A DNA stretch of 22,967 nucleotides from positions 1-22,967 of the IMG/VR virus record IMGVR_UViG_3300033571_003152, one strand, 5' to 3'. Both the position numbers and the translations under genes were made by a program. Source of the DNA: a virus. Position 1 is the first letter of the stretch. Each line of letters starts with the position of its first letter. This document shows positions 7,966 to 13,767 of the stretch, one piece after another. The notes under the pieces were generated by a model. That model had not been told where the DNA came from and made no database searches. It saw only the letters and a program-made list of their open reading frames with translations.

Positions 7966-8702
7966 GTATTACAACTACACCAACAAACGGTCAAATTCCA
8001 ATTGGTAACGGTACAAATTATACAGCCGCAACTTTAACTGCAGGCACAGGTATCACAATCACCAACACATCAGGTGCAATTACAATTACAAACTCAGCGT
8101 CAGGTACTGTAACGCCTTTTAATAACAGAGTATATAACTCTTCACAAACTTACACACCGTCATCAGGATACAAATATATTTATGTTTCATTGTCAGCACC
8201 TGGTGGTGGCGGTGGTGGTATTGCTAATTTTGGGCAAGGTACAGGCGGTTCAGGCAATGCAGGATCATCCGCAACATTTGGATCCTTTATTACATGTAAC
8301 GGAGGTGGTGGAGGTGCGGGTTCCGTAAATAGTACCACAGGAAACACAGGTAGCACAGGTAACGCTTCTTACAATGCAGGTATTACACTTGTTTCAGCTA
8401 ATGCTACAACAACAGCTACAAACGGTGTCATTACCCTAAACACAGCAGGTGGTGGTAGTGGTGGTGGTGGATCACGAGCATATTATGAAGGTTGTCAAGG
8501 TTGGACCGGTGGAACAGGAGGTTCAGGAGGAAGAATGGTTGGTTTAGCAAACAGTGCAACGATTGGAAATTCAGGTATCTCCATCACTATTGGAACCGCA
8601 GGTAACGGAGGCTCTAACAACCAAAATGCCTACGCACAATTTTGTGATTTGGCAAGTGCAGGTAATATTGGACAATGTCTTATTACGGAATTTTTTGCTT
8701 AA
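6762..8702 (+). CDS. tail fibre/adhesin with glycine-rich tip
   Basis: 646 residues. An AAGGAA Shine-Dalgarno sequence sits just before the ATG at 6762. The N-terminal domain (residues 1-52: QLYYSSTATNIPTSGNLVSG, then ELALNIADEKLYFKNASG) is the short module found at the N-terminus of many fibres and in Mtd-like proteins. Residues about 60-455 are shaft repeats related to those of the preceding gene, including a 126-residue tandem duplication. Residues about 455-646 form the tip. It has LSAPGGGGGG, GGGGGAGS and GGGSGGGGS loops, scattered aromatics and four cysteines, as in T-even gp38-type polyglycine adhesins. The tip is the likely receptor-binding part. The gene is followed within four bases by the oxygenase island. 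Tip function rests on composition, not on a search. Confidence 0.88.
   Translation: MAQTGYTPIQLYYSSTATNIPTSGNLVSGELALNIADEKLYFKNASGTVKLLASNASTVDGVTVGTTTVTSGTSGYILYNNAGTLGNLATTGTGNVVLATSPTLTTPNLGTPSAITLTNATGLPLTTGVTGTLGATNGGTGTATYATGDTLYASASNTLSKLTIGTSGQVLTVSGGVPTWSTPASTGLTVGSTSVTSGTNGYILYNNAGTLGNLATTGSGSVVLATSPTLVTPALGTPSSGTLTSCTGLPLTTGVTGTLAIANGGTNITTYTTGDILYASATNVLSKLAVGTNGQVLTLASGIPSWATASGGVTTISFGSTGLTPSTATSGAVSVAGTLAVANGGTGVTTSTGTGAGVHATSPTLVTPVLGTPTSVTLTNATGLPLSTGVTGTLPVGNGGLGITTTPTNGQIPIGNGTNYTAATLTAGTGITITNTSGAITITNSASGTVTPFNNRVYNSSQTYTPSSGYKYIYVSLSAPGGGGGGIANFGQGTGGSGNAGSSATFGSFITCNGGGGGAGSVNSTTGNTGSTGNASYNAGITLVSANATTTATNGVITLNTAGGGSGGGGSRAYYEGCQGWTGGTGGSGGRMVGLANSATIGNSGISITIGTAGNGGSNNQNAYAQFCDLASAGNIGQCLITEFFA
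6951..7706 (+). repeat. 378-bp tandem duplication inside the adhesin gene
   Basis: Unit A (6951-7328) and unit B (7329-7706) each encode 126 residues beginning VG(T/S)T(T/S)VTSGT(S/N)GYILYNN. The spacing of the landmark ACAAG(T/C)GG sequence (6969 and 7347) is exactly 378 bases. In the identical stretch YILYNNAGTLGNLATTG, 13 of 17 codons differ synonymously between copies, so this is not a recent duplication. A third, degenerate unit follows. Confidence 0.85.
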
Positions 8703-8705
8703 TCA

Positions 8706-9341
8706 ATGCAAGAAATTAAGATAGAACTTATACAAGATCCATTCCCTCACGCCATTATAAGAAATTTTTATAATAAAGAAGAACTCTCTTTAATTTGGAG
8801 AGAGCTTGACTTTTACACATCCCCATCAAAATTAGTGGATGCAATGTCTTTACTTGGAGCTATGGATCCAAAAACTCTACTACCATTACCAAAACATTAT
8901 GGCATTGATTTAGATCGTGTTCATGCAAGTAAACGTGAAATATCTGACATACTGACATTAAACAGAAAAATCTTTGATCCATCTATTACCAACACTCTCC
9001 TACAATTAAGTCCATTAATTTGGGATCTAAAGCAAATTAATGCTGACTTCACAAAAATAAAATATTATGAAGATGGGGAGTATTATAAATCTCATACGGA
9101 CAGAGCAAGGTTTACTTTTTTAACTTATTTGTATAAAGAACCAAAATCTTTTATCGGTGGAGATTTGTATTTTAAAGAATTTAATTATACAATCCCAATT
9201 CAAAACAACACCGTTGTATTTTTTAAAGGGTGCATAGAGCATGAATCCACAGACATTAAAATGACAGATCATATTAATGAAAAATTTTCAGGATATGGAA
9301 AATATACAATTACTCAATTTTTAGATATAAGGGATACTTAA
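8706..9341 (+). CDS. 2OG-Fe(II) dioxygenase, first of four
   Basis: 211 residues. The C-terminal half has the double-stranded beta-helix signature of prolyl-hydroxylase-like oxygenases. Iron ligands are H130 and D132 (KSHTDRARFTFLTYLY) and H179 (KGCIEHEST). K199 in GKYTITQF is the probable 2-oxoglutarate carboxylate anchor, where many phage members have Arg and collagen-type prolyl hydroxylases have Lys. The reaction expected for the family is oxidation (often hydroxylation) of a protein, nucleic acid or small-molecule substrate with 2-oxoglutarate and O2. The substrate is unknown here. The N-terminal 110 residues are family-specific. It starts four bases after the adhesin stop, suggesting linkage to fibre or surface modification. 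Base composition is AT-richer than in the fibres. Confidence 0.85.
   Translation: MQEIKIELIQDPFPHAIIRNFYNKEELSLIWRELDFYTSPSKLVDAMSLLGAMDPKTLLPLPKHYGIDLDRVHASKREISDILTLNRKIFDPSITNTLLQLSPLIWDLKQINADFTKIKYYEDGEYYKSHTDRARFTFLTYLYKEPKSFIGGDLYFKEFNYTIPIQNNTVVFFKGCIEHESTDIKMTDHINEKFSGYGKYTITQFLDIRDT
9329..9333 (+). promoter_or_regulatory. Shine-Dalgarno sequence supporting an ATT start at 9343
   Basis: AAGGG lies inside the end of the preceding oxygenase gene with nine bases between it and ATT 9343. The alternative start ATA 9334 would directly abut it, and no in-frame ATG, GTG or TTG occurs between the stop at 9328-9330 and a coding-like N-terminal region. Confidence 0.5.
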
Positions 9342-9342
9342 A

Positions 9343-9837
9343 ATTAATATACAAGTTTTTAGAAATTTTTTAAGTAGTAGTGATTTAGATTATATAGAAA
9401 AGAAGATACTCGAGCCAAAATGGTCTTGCAATCATTCGTCAACAGAAAATGGCTCTTTATTTTGGCAAATGAGTGATTTAGAGAATGATGAGTTTTTTTC
9501 TGAATATCTATTAAATAAGATTAAAGAAATTACAAAAGAAAATTTTACAATTGAACGCATTTATTTTAATGGTCACAATGCATGTAGCCAAGGTTATCCA
9601 CATAAAGATTCAGAACAAGAAAATGGACGAACATTTTTAATTTATTGTAATAGGTCTTGGGATTTAGCTCTAGGAGGGTCAACTAACATCATTGTTGATA
9701 ATGAGGTTCAGTCATTTTTTCCATACCCAAAGTCAGCAATATATTTTAAAAATAACTATTTTCATTTAGCAAGCCCTATAAGCAAAGACTTTAAGGGAGT
9801 TAGAGTTACATTAGCTTTTAAATTATACAAGATATAA
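9343..9837 (+). CDS. 2OG-Fe(II) dioxygenase with probable non-ATG start, second of four
   Basis: The first in-frame ATG is at 9469, but the frame is open from 9331, and the extra upstream residues (INIQVFRNFLSSSDLDYI, then EKKILEPKWSC) look like the usual N-terminus of short phage oxygenases. I place the start at ATT 9343 (164 residues); ATA 9334 is the alternative. In that numbering the iron ligands are H87 and D89 (GYPHKDSE) and H141 (NYFHLASP), with R154 (GVRVTLAF) as 2OG anchor. It lacks a long N-terminal domain, as many phage members do. It sits between the first oxygenase (start overlapping its RBS region) and the zinc-ribbon gene (one-base overlap). A sequencing error that removed an ATG cannot be excluded. 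Substrate unknown. Confidence 0.78.
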   Translation: MNIQVFRNFLSSSDLDYIEKKILEPKWSCNHSSTENGSLFWQMSDLENDEFFSEYLLNKIKEITKENFTIERIYFNGHNACSQGYPHKDSEQENGRTFLIYCNRSWDLALGGSTNIIVDNEVQSFFPYPKSAIYFKNNYFHLASPISKDFKGVRVTLAFKLYKI

Positions 9838-10013
9838 TGGAAGACCGTTTTATAGAAGAAAGGTTGCGCATCTGTAAGCAATGTCCTAAAGTAAAAGAAG
9901 CTTTAGGTGTTATGCAATGTGATGTTTGTAAATGCGTAATGAATATAAAAGCAAGATTTGAAAAAAGCCAATGCCCACTTGGAAAATGGCCAATTAGAAA
10001 AGGTAAACCTTAA
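9837..10013 (+). CDS. 58-aa zinc-ribbon protein (DUF6171-like)
   Basis: This short gene starts in the TAATG overlap with the oxygenase and stops at TAA 10011-10013, two bases before the next ATG. Its six cysteines are C13 and C16 (CKQC), C28, C31 and C33 (CDVCKC) and C46 in SQCPLGKW. This matches my memory of the small CxxC...CxxCxC...CPLGKW proteins of large phages annotated as DUF6171. A structural zinc-binding role is likely; partner and function are unknown. The minus-strand frame over it is a shadow. Confidence 0.8.
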   Translation: MEDRFIEERLRICKQCPKVKEALGVMQCDVCKCVMNIKARFEKSQCPLGKWPIRKGKP

Positions 10014-10015
10014 AA

Positions 10016-10552
10016 ATGAAATATAGTATATTCCATACATCCCATTGTGGATCCACTTTGTTATCTTGTTTGTTAAGTAAATCATTGCCTACACTGACTG
10101 AACCCTCATGGTCTCATGAGGCAAAAAGTTTTTTAGATTTAGATGAAAAAGTAGATTTTGTAAAAAAACATCATCAAGATAATTACTTGGTTAAATATCC
10201 AAGCACGTTAACCGACGTCATTCCTCATATGGAAGGTAAAAAAATTTTCCTGTATAGAAATTTTGAAGATCATATAAGAAAAATGATAGCAATAAAAATT
10301 GAAGGCGATTACCTTGTACAACAAGATGGAGTTTTTTGGTCGCAAAGATTTTTATGGGCATGTGTATCTCAAGATACTATTTTTATGCAATCGGATTTTT
10401 TATTCAATAATCAACAAGACGCAGCTAGAATTGCTTGTGAACATTTTGGTGTGGAGTATGTTCCTGTAGAAAATATAAATTTTCATGTAAAAGAAAAGGG
10501 GTATAACCATCAAGACGAACCAATTAATTTAGATAAAAATGATATTGCATAG
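10016..10552 (+). CDS. sulfotransferase-like P-loop protein
   Basis: 178 residues. The N-terminal beta strand and loop YSIFHTSHCGSTLLSCLLS (residues 3-21) matches the 5'-phosphosulfate-binding loop pattern (xxSGSTxL) of PAPS-dependent sulfotransferases. EPSW (29-32) follows at the usual place. KKIFLYRNFEDHIRKM (residues 75-90) corresponds to the 3'-phosphate-binding strand, with R81 as candidate contact. The protein is shorter than most sulfotransferases (usually above 250 residues), and the canonical Ser after the Arg is not obvious, so the transfer activity is uncertain. The family would move sulfate from PAPS to a hydroxyl or amine. A PAPS-forming kinase homologue lies two genes downstream, which strengthens the call. 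It overlaps the next gene by 14 bases. Confidence 0.72.
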   Translation: MKYSIFHTSHCGSTLLSCLLSKSLPTLTEPSWSHEAKSFLDLDEKVDFVKKHHQDNYLVKYPSTLTDVIPHMEGKKIFLYRNFEDHIRKMIAIKIEGDYLVQQDGVFWSQRFLWACVSQDTIFMQSDFLFNNQQDAARIACEHFGVEYVPVENINFHVKEKGYNHQDEPINLDKNDIA

Positions 10553-11090
10553 AGGCTCTTTATCTATTGAAGATAAAAAAGCCATATATTTGGCTGTAGA
10601 AGAAGAGAATTTGTTTCCTTGGTATTGGCAAGAAAAAACAATTAATAAAGAGGATATTTATCAATTAGGTGGATTTTCGCATTTCTTTTTTAAAGAACTA
10701 GAAATAACATCTAAAAAGTATTTTTATCTAGTTAAAATAATTTTAAAAGAACTTATTACAAAAGAAGAAATTAAAAATAAAATTAAATTTAAAAACATTA
10801 TAAGAGCACAAGCAAATTTTATATGTAATGTTGAAAACGATGAAAAAAATACTATACATATGGACTTTAAAAATGAAAATTATTTTTCAATTGTATATTA
10901 CGTTATAGATTCTGATGGGGATACATTAATTTACAACGAACAAAAAGATATAATTGATAGAGAATCTCCTAGAGCAGGTCATTATATTATAATTAAATCA
11001 AATCAATTGCATGGCGTACAAACTCCAAAACATCACAAAAAAAGAATTGTTTTTAATATTGTACTTTCAGGTGAAATTGTAAATTCATGA
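10539..11090 (+). CDS. 2OG-Fe(II) dioxygenase, third of four
   Basis: 183 residues. Iron ligands are H107 and D109 (NTIHMDFKNENYFSIVYYV) and H158 (NQLHGVQTP); R169 (KKRIVFNIVL) is the 2OG anchor. GDTLIYNE precedes the distal His as expected. The N-terminal motif ENLFPWYWQEKT (residues 23-34) is characteristic of a phage and cyanobacterial subgroup. The gene is notably AT-rich: the 60 bases from 10741 contain only six G or C. It overlaps the sulfotransferase-like gene by 14 bases and the kinase gene by four (ATGA), so these three are probably translated together. Substrate unknown; the pairing suggests a shared target or sequential reactions. Confidence 0.85.
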   Translation: MILHRGSLSIEDKKAIYLAVEEENLFPWYWQEKTINKEDIYQLGGFSHFFFKELEITSKKYFYLVKIILKELITKEEIKNKIKFKNIIRAQANFICNVENDEKNTIHMDFKNENYFSIVYYVIDSDGDTLIYNEQKDIIDRESPRAGHYIIIKSNQLHGVQTPKHHKKRIVFNIVLSGEIVNS

Positions 11091-11512
11091 AAATACTAAT
11101 CATGGGTTTATCGGGCTCAGGAAAGTCTGAATTAGCCAAAGAATTACATAGTTTGTTTCAAGAGCATGAAATGTCATCCACAAGAATCAACGGAGATGAG
11201 GTAAGACAGTCCTATAGAGATTGGGACTTTAGCCCTGATGGAAGATTAAGACAGGCAGAAAGAATGGCTCGATTAGCTAAAAAAAGCGATGCTCAATTTG
11301 TGATAGCTGACTTTATAGCTCCTACAAAACAAATTAGAGACATTTTTAGTCCTGATATGTTAATATGGCTTGATACTGTGAAATCTAGCAAGTATACTAA
11401 TACAGATGTGGTTTTTCAAAACCCAAAGAATTACCAATTTAAAATAAACAAAAAAGATTCAAAAAAATGGGCTAAAACCATTTTTGATAAAATAAACAAG
11501 GATTTATCATGA
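11087..11512 (+). CDS. adenylylsulfate (APS) kinase-like P-loop kinase
   Basis: 141 residues. Walker A is GLSGSGKS (7-14). INGDEVR (34-40) replaces the CysC motif LDGDNxR. DFSPDGRLRQAERMARLAKK (47-66) matches the CysC segment that follows it, and FVIADFIAPTKQIRD (71-85) matches the second conserved block. KYTNTDVVFQNPKNYQFKI near the C-terminus fits short CysC-like proteins. Canonical APS kinases are about 200 residues and have a basic lid (KARAGxIKxFTG); that lid is missing here. The expected reaction is APS plus ATP to PAPS, the donor for sulfotransferases such as the homologue upstream. An alternative is a CysC-like kinase acting on another substrate. It overlaps both neighbours by four bases. 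Confidence 0.8.
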   Translation: MKILIMGLSGSGKSELAKELHSLFQEHEMSSTRINGDEVRQSYRDWDFSPDGRLRQAERMARLAKKSDAQFVIADFIAPTKQIRDIFSPDMLIWLDTVKSSKYTNTDVVFQNPKNYQFKINKKDSKKWAKTIFDKINKDLS

Positions 11513-11913
11513 AAAATGCTTTAATTAACCCTACAGATTTAGTTGATGGAAAACCTATTGTAGTTGATGTTCAAGACACTCAATATGAAACATCTACTCA
11601 ATATTTTTGGGTTCCATGTGATGATACTGTTCAAATCCATTATCTTTATGATAACGGAGAGTTTTTACCACCACCATTACCAACGGTTGATGAATCTAGT
11701 AATGATGAATACATCAAAGATTGGGCTATTAGAAAATTAAGTTATACGGATTGGGTTGAAATTCCAAGTGTTGGTGATATTAACAACACGCCACATCTTG
11801 TAAACAAAGATGAATTTATAGCATACAGAAATGAATTAAGAAAAATAGCTTTAAACCCAAGTTTATTTACAGGCACTATGCCTCCAAAACCTCAGGAGCA
11901 ATGGTCTAATTAA
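11509..11913 (+). CDS. tail fibre assembly chaperone-like protein
   Basis: 134 residues, soluble and acidic. The C-terminal part has the pattern of phage tail assembly chaperones (XkdW/DUF4376 type). This part includes IRKLSYTDWVEIP, then a spacer, NKDEFIAYRNELRKIALNPS, then a proline-rich end (MPPKPQEQWSN). The middle (YFWVPCDDTVQIHYLYDNGE) suits a small beta domain. These proteins help fold or trimerise tail fibres, and their genes usually sit next to the fibre they serve. Here about 2.8 kb of oxygenase and sulfation genes separate it from the adhesin at 6762. It overlaps the kinase by four bases and the next oxygenase by one. Confidence 0.7.
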   Translation: MKNALINPTDLVDGKPIVVDVQDTQYETSTQYFWVPCDDTVQIHYLYDNGEFLPPPLPTVDESSNDEYIKDWAIRKLSYTDWVEIPSVGDINNTPHLVNKDEFIAYRNELRKIALNPSLFTGTMPPKPQEQWSN

Positions 11914-12524
11914 TGGAAAATCAAGAGATTCAAGATAATCAAGAAATTAAATGCTCGTTTAAAGATTTTATTGGTATTTTTGAAGGTGCTGTTCCTGATA
12001 CATTATGTGACCGTATAATTGAAAAATTAAATTTGCATATGGATCAACACCCTTCCGAAGTAAGAAATGGTAAGACTCAATTTAAAAACCAAGAAAACGG
12101 AAGAAAAGATTACTCGGTTTTTGCTAATAAAATTTGGGGTGGCATATGTTTAGAAATAAATGAAGCGCTAGATAAATGCGCTCAAGCATATTCAGATGAG
12201 TTTTTTACAATAAAAAACCTTGCTCAACTAAGGTCTGATGAAATAAAAGTACAGTTAACTCCTCCTCGAGGTGGTTATCATGTTTGGCATTGTGAGCAAG
12301 CATCAAAAGAAGTTGCCGATAGAGTTCTTGTTTGGACAATATATCTAAATGATATTCCTAACGGAGAAGGTGAAACAGAATTTTTATGGCAAGGTATAAA
12401 ATTACAACCTAAAAAAGGATTGGTGTGTATTTTTCCTGCGGCATTTACACATACACATAGAGGTAATCCTGTGTATTCTTGCGATAAATATATAGCAACA
12501 GGTTGGTATAATTTTAATGAGTAA
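11913..12524 (+). CDS. 2OG-Fe(II) dioxygenase with HxE motif, fourth of four
   Basis: 203 residues. A prolyl-4-hydroxylase-type core occupies residues about 105-203. H126 and E128 (VWHCEQA) form HxE rather than HxD; H182 (THRGNPVYS) is the distal ligand; K192 (DKYIATGWYNF) is the 2OG anchor. GETEFLWQGIKLQPKKG is the usual strand before the distal His. Members with this WHxE and HRGNP pattern are common beside fibre genes in aquatic phages. A structural-protein or surface-glycan substrate is possible but unproven. It differs clearly from the three upstream oxygenases, so the four are not recent duplicates. A T8 run follows its stop without a stem. Confidence 0.85.
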   Translation: MENQEIQDNQEIKCSFKDFIGIFEGAVPDTLCDRIIEKLNLHMDQHPSEVRNGKTQFKNQENGRKDYSVFANKIWGGICLEINEALDKCAQAYSDEFFTIKNLAQLRSDEIKVQLTPPRGGYHVWHCEQASKEVADRVLVWTIYLNDIPNGEGETEFLWQGIKLQPKKGLVCIFPAAFTHTHRGNPVYSCDKYIATGWYNFNE

Positions 12525-12547
12525 TTTTTTTTAACTTGGAGATATAA

Positions 12548-12748
12548 ATGAACGAAAACATTAATTTAGTTTTAACTTTAGACGAAGCAAATTTACTTTT
12601 AGCAAACATGGGCAGATTACCATATGATCAAGTACATATCTTGATTAAAAAAATTCAAGAACAAGGTGCACCACAAGCTGAAGCAATTATTAAAGCACGT
12701 GAAGAAGCACAAAAATCAGCAGAAGCTACATCAGCAGAAGCTGAATAA
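12548..12748 (+). CDS. small conserved-type phage protein, unknown function
   Basis: 66 residues. TTGGAG lies about six bases before the ATG. The sequence is NLVLTLDEANLLLANMGRLP, then YDQVHILIKKIQEQ, then an Ala/Glu-rich tail (AEATSAEAE). It predicts one or two short helices with leucine heptad spacing and no membrane segment. I recall similar 60-70 aa proteins (LSLEEVNxVLxxLGRLPY) next to lysis genes in aquatic phages, without a function. It probably opens the transcription block leading to the lysis cassette. Confidence 0.75.
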   Translation: MNENINLVLTLDEANLLLANMGRLPYDQVHILIKKIQEQGAPQAEAIIKAREEAQKSAEATSAEAE

Positions 12749-12766
12749 CTATGTAGAGGAAAAATC

Positions 12767-12829
12767 ATGGAACTTAAAGACGGTGAAAGCGTTGTGAGAC
12801 GCGTACCAAATATGCAAGGAAGGAAATAG
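12767..12829 (+). CDS. 20-aa peptide, tentative
   Basis: A short frame, MELKDGESVVRRVPNMQGRK, is preceded by AGAGGA about six bases upstream and ends one base before the ATG of the XhlA-like gene. It fills the gap exactly between two genes in a densely coding region, which is the main argument for it. It may instead be a leader that couples translation of the lysis genes. Confidence 0.4.
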   Translation: MELKDGESVVRRVPNMQGRK

Positions 12830-12830
12830 T

Positions 12831-12995
12831 ATGTCATCACAACCCGAAGAAATAGCAAGCCGTCTTTCTACCCATGAAGAGGTTTGTTCAATTCGTTATG
12901 AAGCAATCAACGCAAGACTCAAAAGATTAGAAAGTATCCTAATGGCATCTGCGGGTGCCATTATTCTTTTATTATTAAGCATTGTTTTAAAATAA
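12831..12995 (+). CDS. XhlA-like small membrane protein (lysis cassette)
   Basis: 54 residues. GGAAGGAAA lies just upstream of the ATG. The N-terminal half is an amphipathic helix (EEIASRLSTHEEVCSIRYEA, then INARLKRLES), and the C-terminal half is one transmembrane segment (ILMASAGAIILLLLSIVL, residues 36-53). This helix-then-anchor layout, with a HE...RLxxLE pattern, resembles hemolysin XhlA proteins that cooperate with holins in phage lysis. It is followed by two more membrane proteins and an endolysin. A lysis accessory or holin role is inferred from topology and context. Confidence 0.75.
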   Translation: MSSQPEEIASRLSTHEEVCSIRYEAINARLKRLESILMASAGAIILLLLSIVLK

Positions 12996-13003
12996 GGATA
13001 AAA

Positions 13004-13276
13004 ATGGATCTATCTAAACTAACTAGCATGATGTTTCCTGTAATAGTTTCTGCTATTGCATGGATGCTTTCATCATTATCAGGAATGCAAGCTGATCTTA
13101 TTGATATTAAATCAAAGATGCCTGCACTTATAACCCCTCAAGGTGTTCCTACTGATAGTCCTTTATCAGCAGAAGCAAGAGGAAAGCTTAAAGAAGAATT
13201 AAAAGGTCAAATAGCTGAATTATCTATTCGTGTAAGATTATTAGAAGAACACGAAAAAACTAAAGGATACAAATAA
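13004..13276 (+). CDS. membrane-anchored coiled-coil protein, holin or spanin-like
   Basis: 90 residues. AAGGA occurs in the gap before the ATG. One hydrophobic segment lies near the N-terminus (MMFPVIVSAIAWMLSSLSG, residues 9-27). It is followed by a soluble part with PALITPQGVPTDSPLS (linker) and a charged coiled coil (KLKEELKGQIAELSIRVRLL, then EEHEK). No lipobox Cys is present. An N-terminal anchor with a following coiled coil fits an inner-membrane spanin, but this combination is also seen in phage proteins listed as holin-like. It overlaps the 3TM holin gene by one base. Confidence 0.7.
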   Translation: MDLSKLTSMMFPVIVSAIAWMLSSLSGMQADLIDIKSKMPALITPQGVPTDSPLSAEARGKLKEELKGQIAELSIRVRLLEEHEKTKGYK

Positions 13277-13767
13277 TGTTTAGCTTACTCGGATCGTTAT
13301 TAGGATTTACTACGTCCGCACTCCCGTCAGTGCTTAACTTCTTTCAACAAAAATCTGACCAAAAACATGAACGTGAAATGGCTCAATTACAAATTGACCG
13401 TGAACTTGCAATGGCTGAAAAAGGTTTTGCATCACAAGAAAAAATAGAAGCTATTAAATTAGAAGAAATACAAACACAATCACAAGCTGATGAGATGGTT
13501 GCTTTATATGCTAACGATTCAAAAATATCAGAAGATGACAAAGCAGCGCCATGGATTCATACAGCAAGAGCCGCTGTTAGACCTGTAATCTCATTAGGAT
13601 TATTTGCCTTGTTTGTAGTTATAGAAATTGCTAGTTTTATATATGGATGGAATAAAGGCATGGATGCAGGCGCTTTAATTGACATTATTTGGGATGATCA
13701 AACACAACAAATTTGGTCTGCTATCATCATGTTTCATTTTGGTTCACGAGCTTTTGCAAGGAAATAA
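13276..13767 (+). CDS. 3TM-type holin
   Basis: 163 residues. A hydrophobic or amphipathic N-terminus (FSLLGSLLGFTTSALPSVLNF, residues 2-22 region) is followed by a long charged coiled coil (about 24-75). VRPVISLGLFALFVVIEIAS with FIYGW (101-125) is a strong membrane segment, and a third hydrophobic patch IWSAIIMFHFGSRAF lies at 146-160. The WIHTARAAVRPVI motif before the second segment is characteristic of the Holin_3TMs/GTA-holin family. Holins open the inner membrane so that the endolysin can reach the cell wall. The endolysin starts immediately after this gene's stop. Confidence 0.8.
   Translation: MFSLLGSLLGFTTSALPSVLNFFQQKSDQKHEREMAQLQIDRELAMAEKGFASQEKIEAIKLEEIQTQSQADEMVALYANDSKISEDDKAAPWIHTARAAVRPVISLGLFALFVVIEIASFIYGWNKGMDAGALIDIIWDDQTQQIWSAIIMFHFGSRAFARK

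Noticed and set aside
6762-8702. Diversity-generating retroelement target, because of the Mtd-like N-terminus
   Set aside because: No reverse transcriptase and no template/variable repeat pair in the window, and the tip is glycine-rich rather than a C-type lectin domain.
9342-9468. Apparent non-coding gap or pseudogene between two oxygenases
   Set aside because: The frame is open with sensible N-terminal sequence and a suitable RBS, so a non-ATG start explains it better.
12525-12532. T8 run after the fourth oxygenase as a terminator
   Set aside because: No stem-loop precedes it, only AT-rich sequence.
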